From: Corynebacterium mustelae
GTDB lineage: Bacteria > Actinomycetota > Actinomycetes > Mycobacteriales > Mycobacteriaceae
Length of the DNA: 64,000 bases
Reading direction: 5' to 3'
Assembly (NCBI RefSeq): GCF_001020985.1
Contig: NZ_CP011542.1
Span: 2,542,001 to 2,606,000, forward strand
The translations under genes were made by a program, and so were the position numbers. Below the pieces are notes generated by a model. That model was not told the origin of the DNA, made no database searches, and saw only the letters and a list, made by a program, of their open reading frames with translations. Shown piece by piece: positions 55,325 through 63,187 of this stretch (position 1 is the first letter of the stretch; the number at the start of each line of letters is the position of its first letter).

Positions 55325-56656
55325 CTAGTGGTCGGCTATCTTTTCGTCCAGAATCTCCGCAATACCAGCACCATCATGACGTATGCCATCATGCTGAAAG
55401 TAATTGGTGATGTGCGCACGCAGATCCCGGAATTTCGAAGCGGTATCCATCGAGAACTCAAAGGGGACGAAAATATCATCGACATACACAGCCGCAGCAC
55501 ACACGGGTGCCGAAGCGCTACCCAAGGCATCCTTATCATATGGCGAACGTTGCCACTGATGCTGCGCAAGTTCCTCCGCCACCGCCGCAAGCGGGCGCAG
55601 TGCTGGATCTTCTTCAAATTGCCATGGGTAGATATGCTCGCCTGTTAAGTAGTATTTTTCTGCACTGCGCGGATCCGAGCCTTCCTCGAAACCGGGAATC
55701 TCCGCCCGTATCCGGTGCGCGGACCACCGCGTTGCGGAATCTAGCGCTACCGTCTGCCCTACCCCACCATAGATCGACTCGTGAATAGCAGCATAAAGCG
55801 GTGCCGCCGCAAAACTAACAGCCCCACCAACATGGCTTAAGAAATCTGTTTTCAACTTCTTTTCGCCCCGCACAATACGAAACGGATCTTCCAAAGCATA
55901 GGCCAGCGACAAAAACCCATCCCCACGGCCTAATTCAATGCCAATGGTTCTAAACCGACGAGAGCTTAACCGTTCACCGGTGGGAAGAATCTCCTCCGCA
56001 TTATCCAAATGATGGCCAATTTCTCTAATCCGATCCGCAGCCCACGGAACCTGGTGGAAAAATTCCTCCTGGCGGCGAGCCAATGTCGTATATGTTGCGC
56101 GATAAACATCATCAACTGGGGCTGCGACCGCCGGCAAGCCACCAGTGAGGTAGGCGTAGGTAACTGATTGCGGAAACAGCGAAAGATAGGTGGTAATACA
56201 AAACCCACCGAAACTTTGCCCAAACAACGCCCATTTTTCAATCCCTAAGGCACGTCGTAACGCTTCGGCATCGTGCACAATATATTCCTGACGCAACCGC
56301 GAAAGCCGCGCCAGGCACAGATCCTCAACGGGGCTGTTTCCGTCTATCCGATGCGACCTGCCAGTGCCACGCTGATCCAATAGAATCCACCGGAACTTAC
56401 CCAACCCCCATCCAATCACGCCGGAGGCTGATACCGGCCGTGGCGCCGGAAATCCCGGTCCGCCCTGGAGATACACGATAACAGGGTAGTTTTCACCGCC
56501 ATCTGGAACGATTTCGCGGGCGAACAATTCAAATGTGTCGCCGTGGGGGTCATCCGGCTCCCACGGAACCTCAATTCTGTGTTCGATAATCTGATGCCCA
56601 AAGCGGCGCACCGCTGGTGAGCTTTTGACAGTGGGAGTTACTGCGGTATTGGTCAT
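55325..56656 (-). CDS. pip: prolyl aminopeptidase (proline iminopeptidase), S33 family
   Basis: 443 residues, alpha/beta hydrolase. Oxyanion 'LQGGPGFPAPRP', 'LLDQRGTGRS' and nucleophile 'FGQSFGGFC' (Ser) are the S33 marks. The length, larger than the ~310-residue type, fits the large-cap subgroup. It releases N-terminal proline from peptides in the cytoplasm, which fits the peptide importer operon upstream. TACAAT 7 nt before the ATG and absence of a Shine-Dalgarno site suggest a leaderless mRNA. Confidence 0.9.
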   Translation of the reverse strand: MTNTAVTPTVKSSPAVRRFGHQIIEHRIEVPWEPDDPHGDTFELFAREIVPDGGENYPVIVYLQGGPGFPAPRPVSASGVIGWGLGKFRWILLDQRGTGRSHRIDGNSPVEDLCLARLSRLRQEYIVHDAEALRRALGIEKWALFGQSFGGFCITTYLSLFPQSVTYAYLTGGLPAVAAPVDDVYRATYTTLARRQEEFFHQVPWAADRIREIGHHLDNAEEILPTGERLSSRRFRTIGIELGRGDGFLSLAYALEDPFRIVRGEKKLKTDFLSHVGGAVSFAAAPLYAAIHESIYGGVGQTVALDSATRWSAHRIRAEIPGFEEGSDPRSAEKYYLTGEHIYPWQFEEDPALRPLAAVAEELAQHQWQRSPYDKDALGSASAPVCAAAVYVDDIFVPFEFSMDTASKFRDLRAHITNYFQHDGIRHDGAGIAEILDEKIADH

Positions 56657-56663
56657 GCCACTT

Positions 56664-56669
56664 ATTGTA
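56664..56669 (-). promoter_or_regulatory. candidate -10 of pip
   Basis: Minus-strand TACAAT, 7 nt before the ATG at 56656. Confidence 0.55.
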
Positions 56670-56681
56670 AATGCACTGAAA

Positions 56682-56740
56682 ATCCCCCAACCCTATGCCA
56701 GTGGATCACACGGTACTGCCCACGGCTCAAGTTGGGGGAT
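56682..56740 (-). terminator. terminator after the SSNDK-repeat protein gene
   Basis: ATCCCCCAAC and GTTGGGGGAT are perfect arms; on the minus strand the right arm is followed by TTTC. A second perfect repeat, AAAGCTA-N11-TAGCTTT, lies at 56754-56778 just after the gene's stop. Both lie between the small secreted protein gene and pip. Confidence 0.6.
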
Positions 56741-56790
56741 GATGTTGCGACTGAAAGCTAGCGAAACACGATAGCTTTACTATTTAGCCC

Positions 56791-57153
56791 TTATTTCTTG
56801 AAGAAATCAGCAATCTTCTGGAAGAACTTAGCAAAGAACTCCCACACTGGCTTGAAAATGCCCTTCAGCTTGGAGCTGAAGCTGTTGTCGGAGGACTTGT
56901 CGTTGGAGGACTTGTTGGAGCTCTTGTCGTTGGAGCTCTTATCGTTGGAGCTCTTATCGTTGGAGCTCTTATCGTTGGAGCTCTTGTCGTTGGAGCTCTT
57001 ATCGTTGGAGGACTTGTCTTCAGACTTAGCGGTGGTTGCTGCAGCCTCTGCTGGAGCGGTCTGTGCTTCCTGAGCGAAAGCAGCAGGGGTGGTCAGCGCA
57101 GCAGCGGTGATAGCAGCGGTGCTGAGCAAAGCAATCTTACGGGTGATCTTCAT
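56791..57153 (-). CDS. small secreted protein with SSNDK repeats and amphipathic tail
   Basis: 120 residues. Signal peptide of 27 residues ending 'TPAAFA', then an Ala/Glu-rich stretch. Residues 48-86 are pentapeptides SSNDK: six in a row, one shortened SSNK, one more SSNDK. The tail 'GIFKPVWEFFAKFFQKIADFFKK' (residues 98-120) forms a Phe/Lys amphipathic helix. This is the architecture of a surface or membrane-active secreted peptide; no family recognised. The ATG at 57153 is chosen because it begins the signal peptide; the frame extends 34 codons upstream without signals. Repeat number is likely to vary between strains. Confidence 0.75.
   Translation of the reverse strand: MKITRKIALLSTAAITAAALTTPAAFAQEAQTAPAEAAATTAKSEDKSSNDKSSNDKSSNDKSSNDKSSNDKSSNDKSSNKSSNDKSSDNSFSSKLKGIFKPVWEFFAKFFQKIADFFKK
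56896..57012 (-). repeat. 15-bp tandem repeat encoding SSNDK
   Basis: Eight near-identical 15-bp units, one with a 3-bp deletion (SSNK). Third codon positions vary slightly (GAT/GAC, TCC/AGC type changes), showing the tract is not brand new. Confidence 0.85.
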
Positions 57154-58121
57154 GGAATAGATCTCGCTTCCTAATTCGAGGTTTCGCAGCGACATTTGTG
57201 TAAATGTTGCTGTGCTATCGCAGGCTAATGGGGTGAACATACCCCAGTCCACCACCTGATAAATCCCACAGCTTTAACTAACTTAAATCTCATAAAATAA
57301 CCCCCTATCCGGGGGATTGTGTCACAAAACCGCAGGTTTACAATGAATCAAAACCCAGTTTCTTAATAAAAGCTGATGTTGAAAAACGCTACCTTCACAC
57401 CAAGCCAACCACCCCCAAGTTGACAACCATGCCCATTGGGCACCTTTTCACCAAATAAAACATCACTGTTCTAGATGTGGTTTTCACGCACAATTCTTAG
57501 CCCCCATCACCAATATGTAACGTTTTCAAAACAACGATTTTTTGTTACAGGGCTTGCATCGAGAATACATGCACGTCAATAAAGTATAGAAAATTTGAAG
57601 CGTTTGAAATCTAAGGAAATCATATGAAAACTTCCGTCGGCGACAACGGGGACACCTAATAACGGATTCAACCATCAGACAATAAAAAATCGCTACAAAC
57701 CAACCCTCATGAGGTTGTGTCGGTGGTCTTTTCATCGGCGCTAGTAATACACACTGCAAGATCGCTTTGACGGAATTAGAGCAATTCGTTTCACTGCAGC
57801 TTGACTTGCGACACGTTAATGCCGAAATTGCCCGGTCGAATATGGGAAATCTGCCGTTAGACGGAAAAATTCGTGCTGGCCCATTAAACGCAACTCGACT
57901 TTTTCATGCTTCGGTGGATGGTTTCGTAGCGTGGGCGACGAATAGGTCGAGTTGGGGTATATGCACTCAAACTGCCTGTTGCTTTTGCAGTGGGTCACAA
58001 AACCTATATCCGGGAAACAACGCGGAAAAGTACTTTTGCATCATCGAAAACCCAGCGCAATGCACTAAACATTCAGAGCATTGCCCGCAATAACGTAGAG
58101 ATTCGACTACCAAACAATAAA
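57154..58121. other. gene-poor stretch between two small secreted protein genes
   Basis: About 970 nt. CCCC-rich hairpin CCCCC-TATCC-GGGGG near 57302-57316 and TGCCC-ATT-GGGCA at 57430-57442. A rightward 108-codon frame with TTG start (57767-58093) has no good ribosome binding site and many Cys/Asn; I do not support it. A leftward decayed hairpin at 57701-57717 ends in GCGATTTTTTATTG, the same tail as the terminator at 58122, suggesting an old duplication. Confidence 0.4.
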
Positions 58122-58163
58122 AATCGCTGATTAACTCTCATGCATGAGTGTTAATCAGCGATT
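58122..58163 (-). terminator. terminator of the 108-residue secreted protein gene
   Basis: AATCGCTGATTAAC pairs with GTTAATCAGCGATT around CTCATGCATGAG, 20-bp stem with one mismatch; on the minus strand followed by TTTATTG. About 50 nt after the gene's stop. Confidence 0.85.
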
Positions 58164-58210
58164 ATCACTTACGTTAGGCGGGGTGGGATTTCAACACCGT
58201 ACTGGTGTGA

Positions 58211-58537
58211 TTAAGGCAATGAGCTTAGCTGCGAGCTGTTGTGCTCACTACTGTTAAGGGTGCTGATAACTGCAGTGCGCGCCAGCCACCGCATGGCCAA
58301 TTGGACCTGCCCCAACCATTTTCCAATCGGGCCGAAATTCCCCAACCACTCCGCAGACATGATTGCAGTTTCCATCACTTTGTCGTAAGCGGTGGTGATG
58401 CCGTCAACGACGGAGCTGCCAGCGGTATGGGTGACCACAACTGGTTGCGGTTGTTCGGCCTGTGCGGGTGGGGTGAGCGTCGTAAAGCTCAATGCAGCAG
58501 CGGTGACGAGCCCGCAGGCAAACCGCGACATCTTCAT
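58211..58537 (-). CDS. small secreted protein, unknown
   Basis: 108 residues. Signal peptide to about residue 27 (ending 'TPPAQA'), then an 80-residue mature part with a Trp-rich amphipathic helix 'SAEWLGNFGPIGKWLGQVQLAMRWLA'. Strong AAGGAG before the ATG. No family recognised. Like the SSNDK protein it has an amphipathic segment and its own terminator, so both may be membrane-active or surface peptides. Confidence 0.75.
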   Translation of the reverse strand: MKMSRFACGLVTAAALSFTTLTPPAQAEQPQPVVVTHTAGSSVVDGITTAYDKVMETAIMSAEWLGNFGPIGKWLGQVQLAMRWLARTAVISTLNSSEHNSSQLSSLP

Positions 58538-58808
58538 AGTGACTCCTTATAACGAACAAATATTTTAAGACTCGGGCTAACAGAATGGGCGGTACTACAA
58601 ATTCGCGCCACCTGCCGCGACACAACCAACGGTTCAAAAATCTGTTACTTAGATCTGGTTGGCAAAACCCGTCAACGCGAGCATGTCACGGCGCACGTGG
58701 CGTATCGGTCATAGCCATTCTAACGATTCGGTTACAAAATACCTATTGGAATCTACTATTACCCTGTTACAAATCCCATATATATCGCATGGTGTTAACG
58801 GCACCGAC

Positions 58809-58814
58809 TACACT
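58809..58814 (+). promoter_or_regulatory. candidate -10 of yggS
   Basis: TACACT, 8 nt before the ATG at 58823. Confidence 0.45.
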
Positions 58815-58822
58815 GTGCAGCT

Positions 58823-59560
58823 ATGTCAATGCCGAGCACAGTTGCAGAATTTCGAGCAAATTTCTCCGCCGTATCCAGCACAGTCGCCGAAGCTGCCAGC
58901 GCCGCCGAGAGAAACCCAGAAGAGATTAGGATCATCGCTGTTTCCAAAACTTTCCCGGTCACACAAGCCTTACTGGCAGCCGAAGCCGGAATAAAAACAC
59001 TCGGCGAAAACCGGCCGCAGGAGTTGACGGAAAAAGCCGCCGAATTTAACCAGCGTGGCATCACCGATGTCACCTGGTGTGCCATTGGTCACCTTCAACG
59101 CAATAAAGCGAAAGATATTGCCCAATGGGCGGATGAGTTCCATGCCTTGGACTCGGTGCGGCTAGCGCAGGCTCTTGACAGTCGGCTTGCAACTCTTGGC
59201 CGCACCCTTGATGTGTTTATTCAGGTCAATACCTCCGGCGAGGAGCAAAAAGGGGGCCTTGCCCCAACCGATGTAGAAAAATTTTTGACCGACATTGTGC
59301 CTCTTAATCATCTGAAGGTTCGGGGATTAATGACAATGGCGCGTTTTAGTAGTGAAGAAACTGTTGTGCGCCCCAGCTTTGCGGCACTGCGTAACTTACG
59401 CGACACGCTTTCACCTAACCTGCCCGAAGGTATGTCGTTAGCGGAGTTATCGATGGGGATGAGTGGCGATTTTCACTGGGCGATCGCGGAAGGTGCCACC
59501 AGCGTCCGCATCGGAACCGCCATCTTTGGGCATCGCCCTCATTCGCCGTACCAGAATTAA
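58823..59560 (+). CDS. yggS: YggS/PROSC family PLP-binding protein
   Basis: 245 residues, single PLP barrel like the N-terminal domain of alanine racemase. PLP lysine in 'IIAVSKTFP' (about residue 42), 'LGENRPQEL', 'WCAIGHLQRNKAK', 'VNTSGEEQKGG' and 'MGMSGDFHWAI', 'VRIGTAIFG' all match. YggS maintains PLP homeostasis. In most actinobacteria it sits in the ftsZ-sepF cluster; here it is a separate monocistronic gene, so a second copy may exist elsewhere. Confidence 0.92.
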   Translation: MSMPSTVAEFRANFSAVSSTVAEAASAAERNPEEIRIIAVSKTFPVTQALLAAEAGIKTLGENRPQELTEKAAEFNQRGITDVTWCAIGHLQRNKAKDIAQWADEFHALDSVRLAQALDSRLATLGRTLDVFIQVNTSGEEQKGGLAPTDVEKFLTDIVPLNHLKVRGLMTMARFSSEETVVRPSFAALRNLRDTLSPNLPEGMSLAELSMGMSGDFHWAIAEGATSVRIGTAIFGHRPHSPYQN

Positions 59561-59633
59561 GCCTTACAGGTAGGGGAAGCTTTCGCGAGTGGCGAACCGG
59601 CATTTCTAGCACCCTTTGCTGTTAGCATACCTT

Positions 59634-60557
59634 CTACATGGCACCGGGTGTGCTGGGTAATGCGAGCAGCTGTGCGCTTAATTCCGTTATGTCAGCTACC
59701 CAGTATTCGCGGGGTCGGGGCCGAAGGCTTCCCGGACCTGGTTGGCAATTATCCACCACGGTTTTCCAACGATCTGGTATGCCGCTTGCCCCGCACACTG
59801 AGCCGTAAAGCGCACCACAGATTGCCGCATTGGTGTCAGTATCGCCACCACATGCGATTGTCCGCACCAGTGCTTCTTCAAAATTCGCAGCAGTGGCCAG
59901 CTGGTATAGAGCGTTTCGAAATGCGATTATCACCCAGCCCATATGGGTCTGATAATCCTGTGGCCTCACAATATCACCGGGGTTGAACATCGCTAATACT
60001 TCGGTTTTGTCCACCCCCTCCCCCACTGCGCGGGCGATAGCTGCGGCGAATTGTTCATTAATGGAAATACACCATGGATGTACATGAGTTAATTGTGCAT
60101 CGCGGGCGGCGGCGTTTCTGGCCGCTTCTTCGTCACCGGCAAAGGCTACTCCTATGGGGCTTACCCGCATGAGTGCGCCATTGGCTTGGCTATCCGGATT
60201 GAAAACTCCACGTAGTAATGCATCAGCACAGGTATTCCCAATATCGAAGGGGTCTGACTGTGCCCAACGGCGATAACTTTCTGCCACATCGGCGACGTTG
60301 AATCCACCGCATCGCACCATACTGCGGGCTAAAGCTAGAGCCATTTCACTGTCGTCAGTTGCCTGTCCTGCGCTTAAGTTAAAGCACCCGCCATCGGTTA
60401 GTTCCCGCACCCCACCCGGATAGTCTGTTGCTATTTGTGCCGCCGTTTGAAATTCCACTAAGGAACCAAGACTGTCACCAATAATCTGTCCGTATAAAAC
60501 TCCCTGTGCCCGGTCGAGTTGCGGTAAATCAACGGGGTGGTTGTTTGGCTGCCCCAT
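59634..60557 (-). CDS. ADP-ribosylglycohydrolase family protein
   Basis: 307 residues, DraG/ARH-like. Metal-binding 'GQATDDSEMALALA' (T-D-D, about residue 65) and the C-terminal 'IACGGDTDTNAAICGALYG' supply the two magnesium sites. It removes ADP-ribose from proteins or acts on related ribosyl compounds. GAGGAG before the ATG. Convergent with yggS. Confidence 0.9.
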   Translation of the reverse strand: MGQPNNHPVDLPQLDRAQGVLYGQIIGDSLGSLVEFQTAAQIATDYPGGVRELTDGGCFNLSAGQATDDSEMALALARSMVRCGGFNVADVAESYRRWAQSDPFDIGNTCADALLRGVFNPDSQANGALMRVSPIGVAFAGDEEAARNAAARDAQLTHVHPWCISINEQFAAAIARAVGEGVDKTEVLAMFNPGDIVRPQDYQTHMGWVIIAFRNALYQLATAANFEEALVRTIACGGDTDTNAAICGALYGSVCGASGIPDRWKTVVDNCQPGPGSLRPRPREYWVADITELSAQLLALPSTPGAM

Positions 60558-60650
60558 TGTGGTTCTCCTCTTTTGAAGTTACTGCCGTTATGCAACAGAT
60601 AGTTGCTTGTTTTGACTTTAGGTGCGATTACCAGCACACGGTAGCCGTAG

Positions 60651-60851
60651 TTGGGGCTTAGTGTCGGTGTGGGGGCAGGGCTTTTGTCATGTGCCATCTT
60701 GCACTTTTTATCAAACCGGCGCAGGCTAGGTGATCGAAGTGTGGTTTTATTTTTCTGCGCTGTTTTTTCTGTGTCTGTAATTTTGATGTTTGTAACCGTG
60801 GCTATAAAACTGGCGCAGCCGGTGTTAGCGCGGAGATTGGTGGATACCTGA
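60651..60851 (+). CDS. possible small two-helix membrane protein coupled to the AEC carrier
   Basis: Up to 66 residues from a TTG at 60651; GTGs at 60669 or 60741 are alternatives. Two hydrophobic stretches flank 'SNRRRLGDRS', like a helical hairpin with a cytoplasmic basic loop. Its TGA shares a base with the ATG of the carrier gene (TGATG), the junction expected for translational coupling. Start uncertain, function unknown. Confidence 0.45.
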   Translation: MGLSVGVGAGLLSCAILHFLSNRRRLGDRSVVLFFCAVFSVSVILMFVTVAIKLAQPVLARRLVDT

Positions 60852-61783
60852 TGGTTGGTGTGTTAGAAGGCTTTGTCATTATTTTCACCATCATTTTCAT
60901 TGGGTTTCTTCTTGCTAAGTTTCGGGTGATTTCTTCCGATGAACAGCGTTTGGTGCTTAATCGGGTAGCGTTTTTCGCAGCGACTCCGGCGTTGCTTTTC
61001 ACTGTTGTGTCTAATTCCACACCGGAGGAGCTCTTTAGCTTAGTTATTTTGGGTTCCTCATTGGCTGCCTTGGCCACTGCTACGGTCTTTGTGCTGTTGT
61101 CCCGACTATTTTTCCGCATGGATCGGGGTAGCACGGTGATGGGCGCGGCGTCGACTGGCTATGTTAATTCCAATAACATTGGTTTGTCGGTAGGAATGTA
61201 CGTCCTTGATAATCCGGCCTATGTAGCACCGTTATTAGTGGTGCAGATTGTGTTGTTTACCCCGTTGGTTCTGGCGCTGATAAGTGAGCCGAGTGGAGCT
61301 AAGAGTCGGCCGCGTCAGATTGCCAGTGCCATTTCTGCTGGGGTGTTTAGTCCGATCGTGGTGGGGGCGGCGTTGGGATTGGCGGTGACGGTCACGAATT
61401 TTTCCACACCGTTGCTGGTAGCTGAACCGATGCGAATTTTGGGTGGGGCAAGTATCCCGATGATTTTGCTCAGCTTCGGCGCTTCCCTGTATAAGGCAAC
61501 ACCGTTGGCTGATATAACGCAGCGGAGTGCTACGGTGACGGCAACGTTGTTAAAGGTTGTGGTTATGCCGTTGTTTTCAGCGGGTATCGGCTGGTTATTG
61601 GGGTTGCAGGGTGATTTGTTGTATGCGGTGGTTATTCTGGCGGCGTTGCCAACAGCCCAAAACGTCTACAACTATGCGGCGACCTATCAGCGGGGGATGA
61701 CGATTACCCGCGACACTATTTTGTTGTCCACGTTCTTAGCGCTTCCAGCCATGTTGGTGATAGCTGCGGTGTTTGGTCGTTAG
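60851..61783 (+). CDS. AEC family transporter
   Basis: 310 residues, about ten membrane spans in two five-helix repeats. 'IGFLLAKFRVISSDEQRLVLNRVAFFAATPALLF' and the late 'AALPTAQNVYNYAATY' are hallmarks of auxin-efflux-carrier-like transporters, which in bacteria move malate and other organic acids. The substrate is not deducible. GGTGG precedes the ATG. Confidence 0.88.
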   Translation: MVGVLEGFVIIFTIIFIGFLLAKFRVISSDEQRLVLNRVAFFAATPALLFTVVSNSTPEELFSLVILGSSLAALATATVFVLLSRLFFRMDRGSTVMGAASTGYVNSNNIGLSVGMYVLDNPAYVAPLLVVQIVLFTPLVLALISEPSGAKSRPRQIASAISAGVFSPIVVGAALGLAVTVTNFSTPLLVAEPMRILGGASIPMILLSFGASLYKATPLADITQRSATVTATLLKVVVMPLFSAGIGWLLGLQGDLLYAVVILAALPTAQNVYNYAATYQRGMTITRDTILLSTFLALPAMLVIAAVFGR

Positions 61784-61878
61784 AGTTTCGCTGTAGCTAG
61801 GCAAGGTGGTTACGTATCAGTCAGGTTGAGCGATACATTCTAGGAATTAAAATTAACGGGTCCGATTGTGAGGTTGTT

Positions 61879-63048
61879 GTGAAGAAGGTTTCGTCTCGTT
61901 ACGCTCGTCGATTGCGGTTACTATGTGTTCCGTTTCTTGCTATGTCGCTTTTCGACGCCACCACCGTGGCCGCCCAACCAGCGGTCGTGTCCGGCTCGAC
62001 GGATGTAGGGCATTCGATCACTGCTGATCCCCGCACCGCTGAGCTGTTTGAGCACGTGGTTACCCAGCGGCAAAATTCCCCGTTCAAAGATCTGCCACTG
62101 CCGCCAATCTTTGAAAAGGAGGCGTGGTACCCCACCGCAGCGCCTCAGGATTTTTCCGCCCCACGGTTGGTGGGTATATCCGACGATAATGGCCTTCGGT
62201 TGCAACGTTGGTTTATCGAATCTCCCGCTATGCGACGCGTAGTTGAGGTACAGATCATGCAGCCAGTCGACGCCGAGAAACCAGCACCAATGCTATATCT
62301 TCTCGATGGTGCAACTGCCTCCACCAGAAGCGGCTGGGTACGTAGCGGTAAAATCGACGAAATCATGGCTAATGAACAAATCACTGTGGTCATGCCGACC
62401 CAAGCTTCGGGCAGCATGTATATGGATTGGGAGAAACCCGACCCGGTTATCGGCCACCCGAAATGGGAGACGTTTCTCACCACAGAATTGCCCACCATAT
62501 TGGAAAACCCAACACACGGTTTACGGTTTGACGGCAAAAGAATCATCGCTGGTTTATCAATGGGGGCCAGTGGCGCAATTCGGTTAGCCAATGCGCACCC
62601 AGATTTATTCCACGGCGCTATCGGGCTTTCGGGATGTTATTCCTATACTTCACCGATGAGTATCTGGAAAACAAAGGCCGTTGTGGAATCTGTCCGTGCC
62701 AACCCGGCTAACCTGTGGGCTGATGGTTACACCGAGCAGGCGCGTCGAATGGATGTGGTGCACAACCCCACCGGTTTACGCACGATGCCGGTGTATTTGT
62801 TCACGGGCAACGGTGTAATTGGGCAACAAGAAAAACATCTGTATAACGGCCATGTCACCACGGATATGATTGGCGGGGTTGGGTTGGAATTTGCCACAGA
62901 TAAGTGCACCCATGAGCTCGATCAGTCGATGCGAAACCATGGCATTACTCACCAGAAATTTGTCTATGAGCAAGGAATCCACGACTGGCCGTATTACACC
63001 ACTCAGTTGCCGCGCGGGCTGGCACATATTCGATCCGCGTGGGAATAG
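61879..63048 (+). CDS. corynomycolyltransferase (antigen 85-type esterase), secreted
   Basis: 389 residues. Signal peptide to about residue 33 ('AMSLFDATTVAAQ'). Nucleophile Ser in 'AGLSMGASGAIRLA', 'GLSGCYSY' after it, and the catalytic His in 'YEQGIHDWPYY'; the acid residue lies between. These enzymes transfer corynomycolic acid from trehalose monocorynomycolate to arabinogalactan or trehalose in the outer membrane. GTG start with GAGG upstream. A paralogue follows 139 nt downstream. Confidence 0.92.
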   Translation: MKKVSSRYARRLRLLCVPFLAMSLFDATTVAAQPAVVSGSTDVGHSITADPRTAELFEHVVTQRQNSPFKDLPLPPIFEKEAWYPTAAPQDFSAPRLVGISDDNGLRLQRWFIESPAMRRVVEVQIMQPVDAEKPAPMLYLLDGATASTRSGWVRSGKIDEIMANEQITVVMPTQASGSMYMDWEKPDPVIGHPKWETFLTTELPTILENPTHGLRFDGKRIIAGLSMGASGAIRLANAHPDLFHGAIGLSGCYSYTSPMSIWKTKAVVESVRANPANLWADGYTEQARRMDVVHNPTGLRTMPVYLFTGNGVIGQQEKHLYNGHVTTDMIGGVGLEFATDKCTHELDQSMRNHGITHQKFVYEQGIHDWPYYTTQLPRGLAHIRSAWE

Positions 63049-63172
63049 GCGCGGCTATACGTCGACTAAAAGTTTCTGAGAGAACCTGGTCAAGCTGCTG
63101 GGTTACCCTATGCTCTCCCCCATTATCGGCCAATGAGGTCGCTTTGGGTTTCAGTAATCTTCCCCTCACCTT

Positions 63173-63178
63173 TAGAAT
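63173..63178 (+). promoter_or_regulatory. candidate -10 of the second mycolyltransferase gene
   Basis: TAGAAT, 9 nt before the ATG at 63188; an in-frame stop overlaps the site, so the start cannot be further upstream. Confidence 0.4.
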
Positions 63179-63187
63179 TGATCGGCG

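Noticed and set aside
56896..57012. CRISPR-like short repeats
   Set aside because: Contiguous 15-bp units without spacers, in frame with a secreted protein; this is a coding tandem repeat.
57767..58093. 108-codon rightward frame with TTG start
   Set aside because: No Shine-Dalgarno site or family resemblance; Cys/Asn-rich composition unlike real genes nearby.
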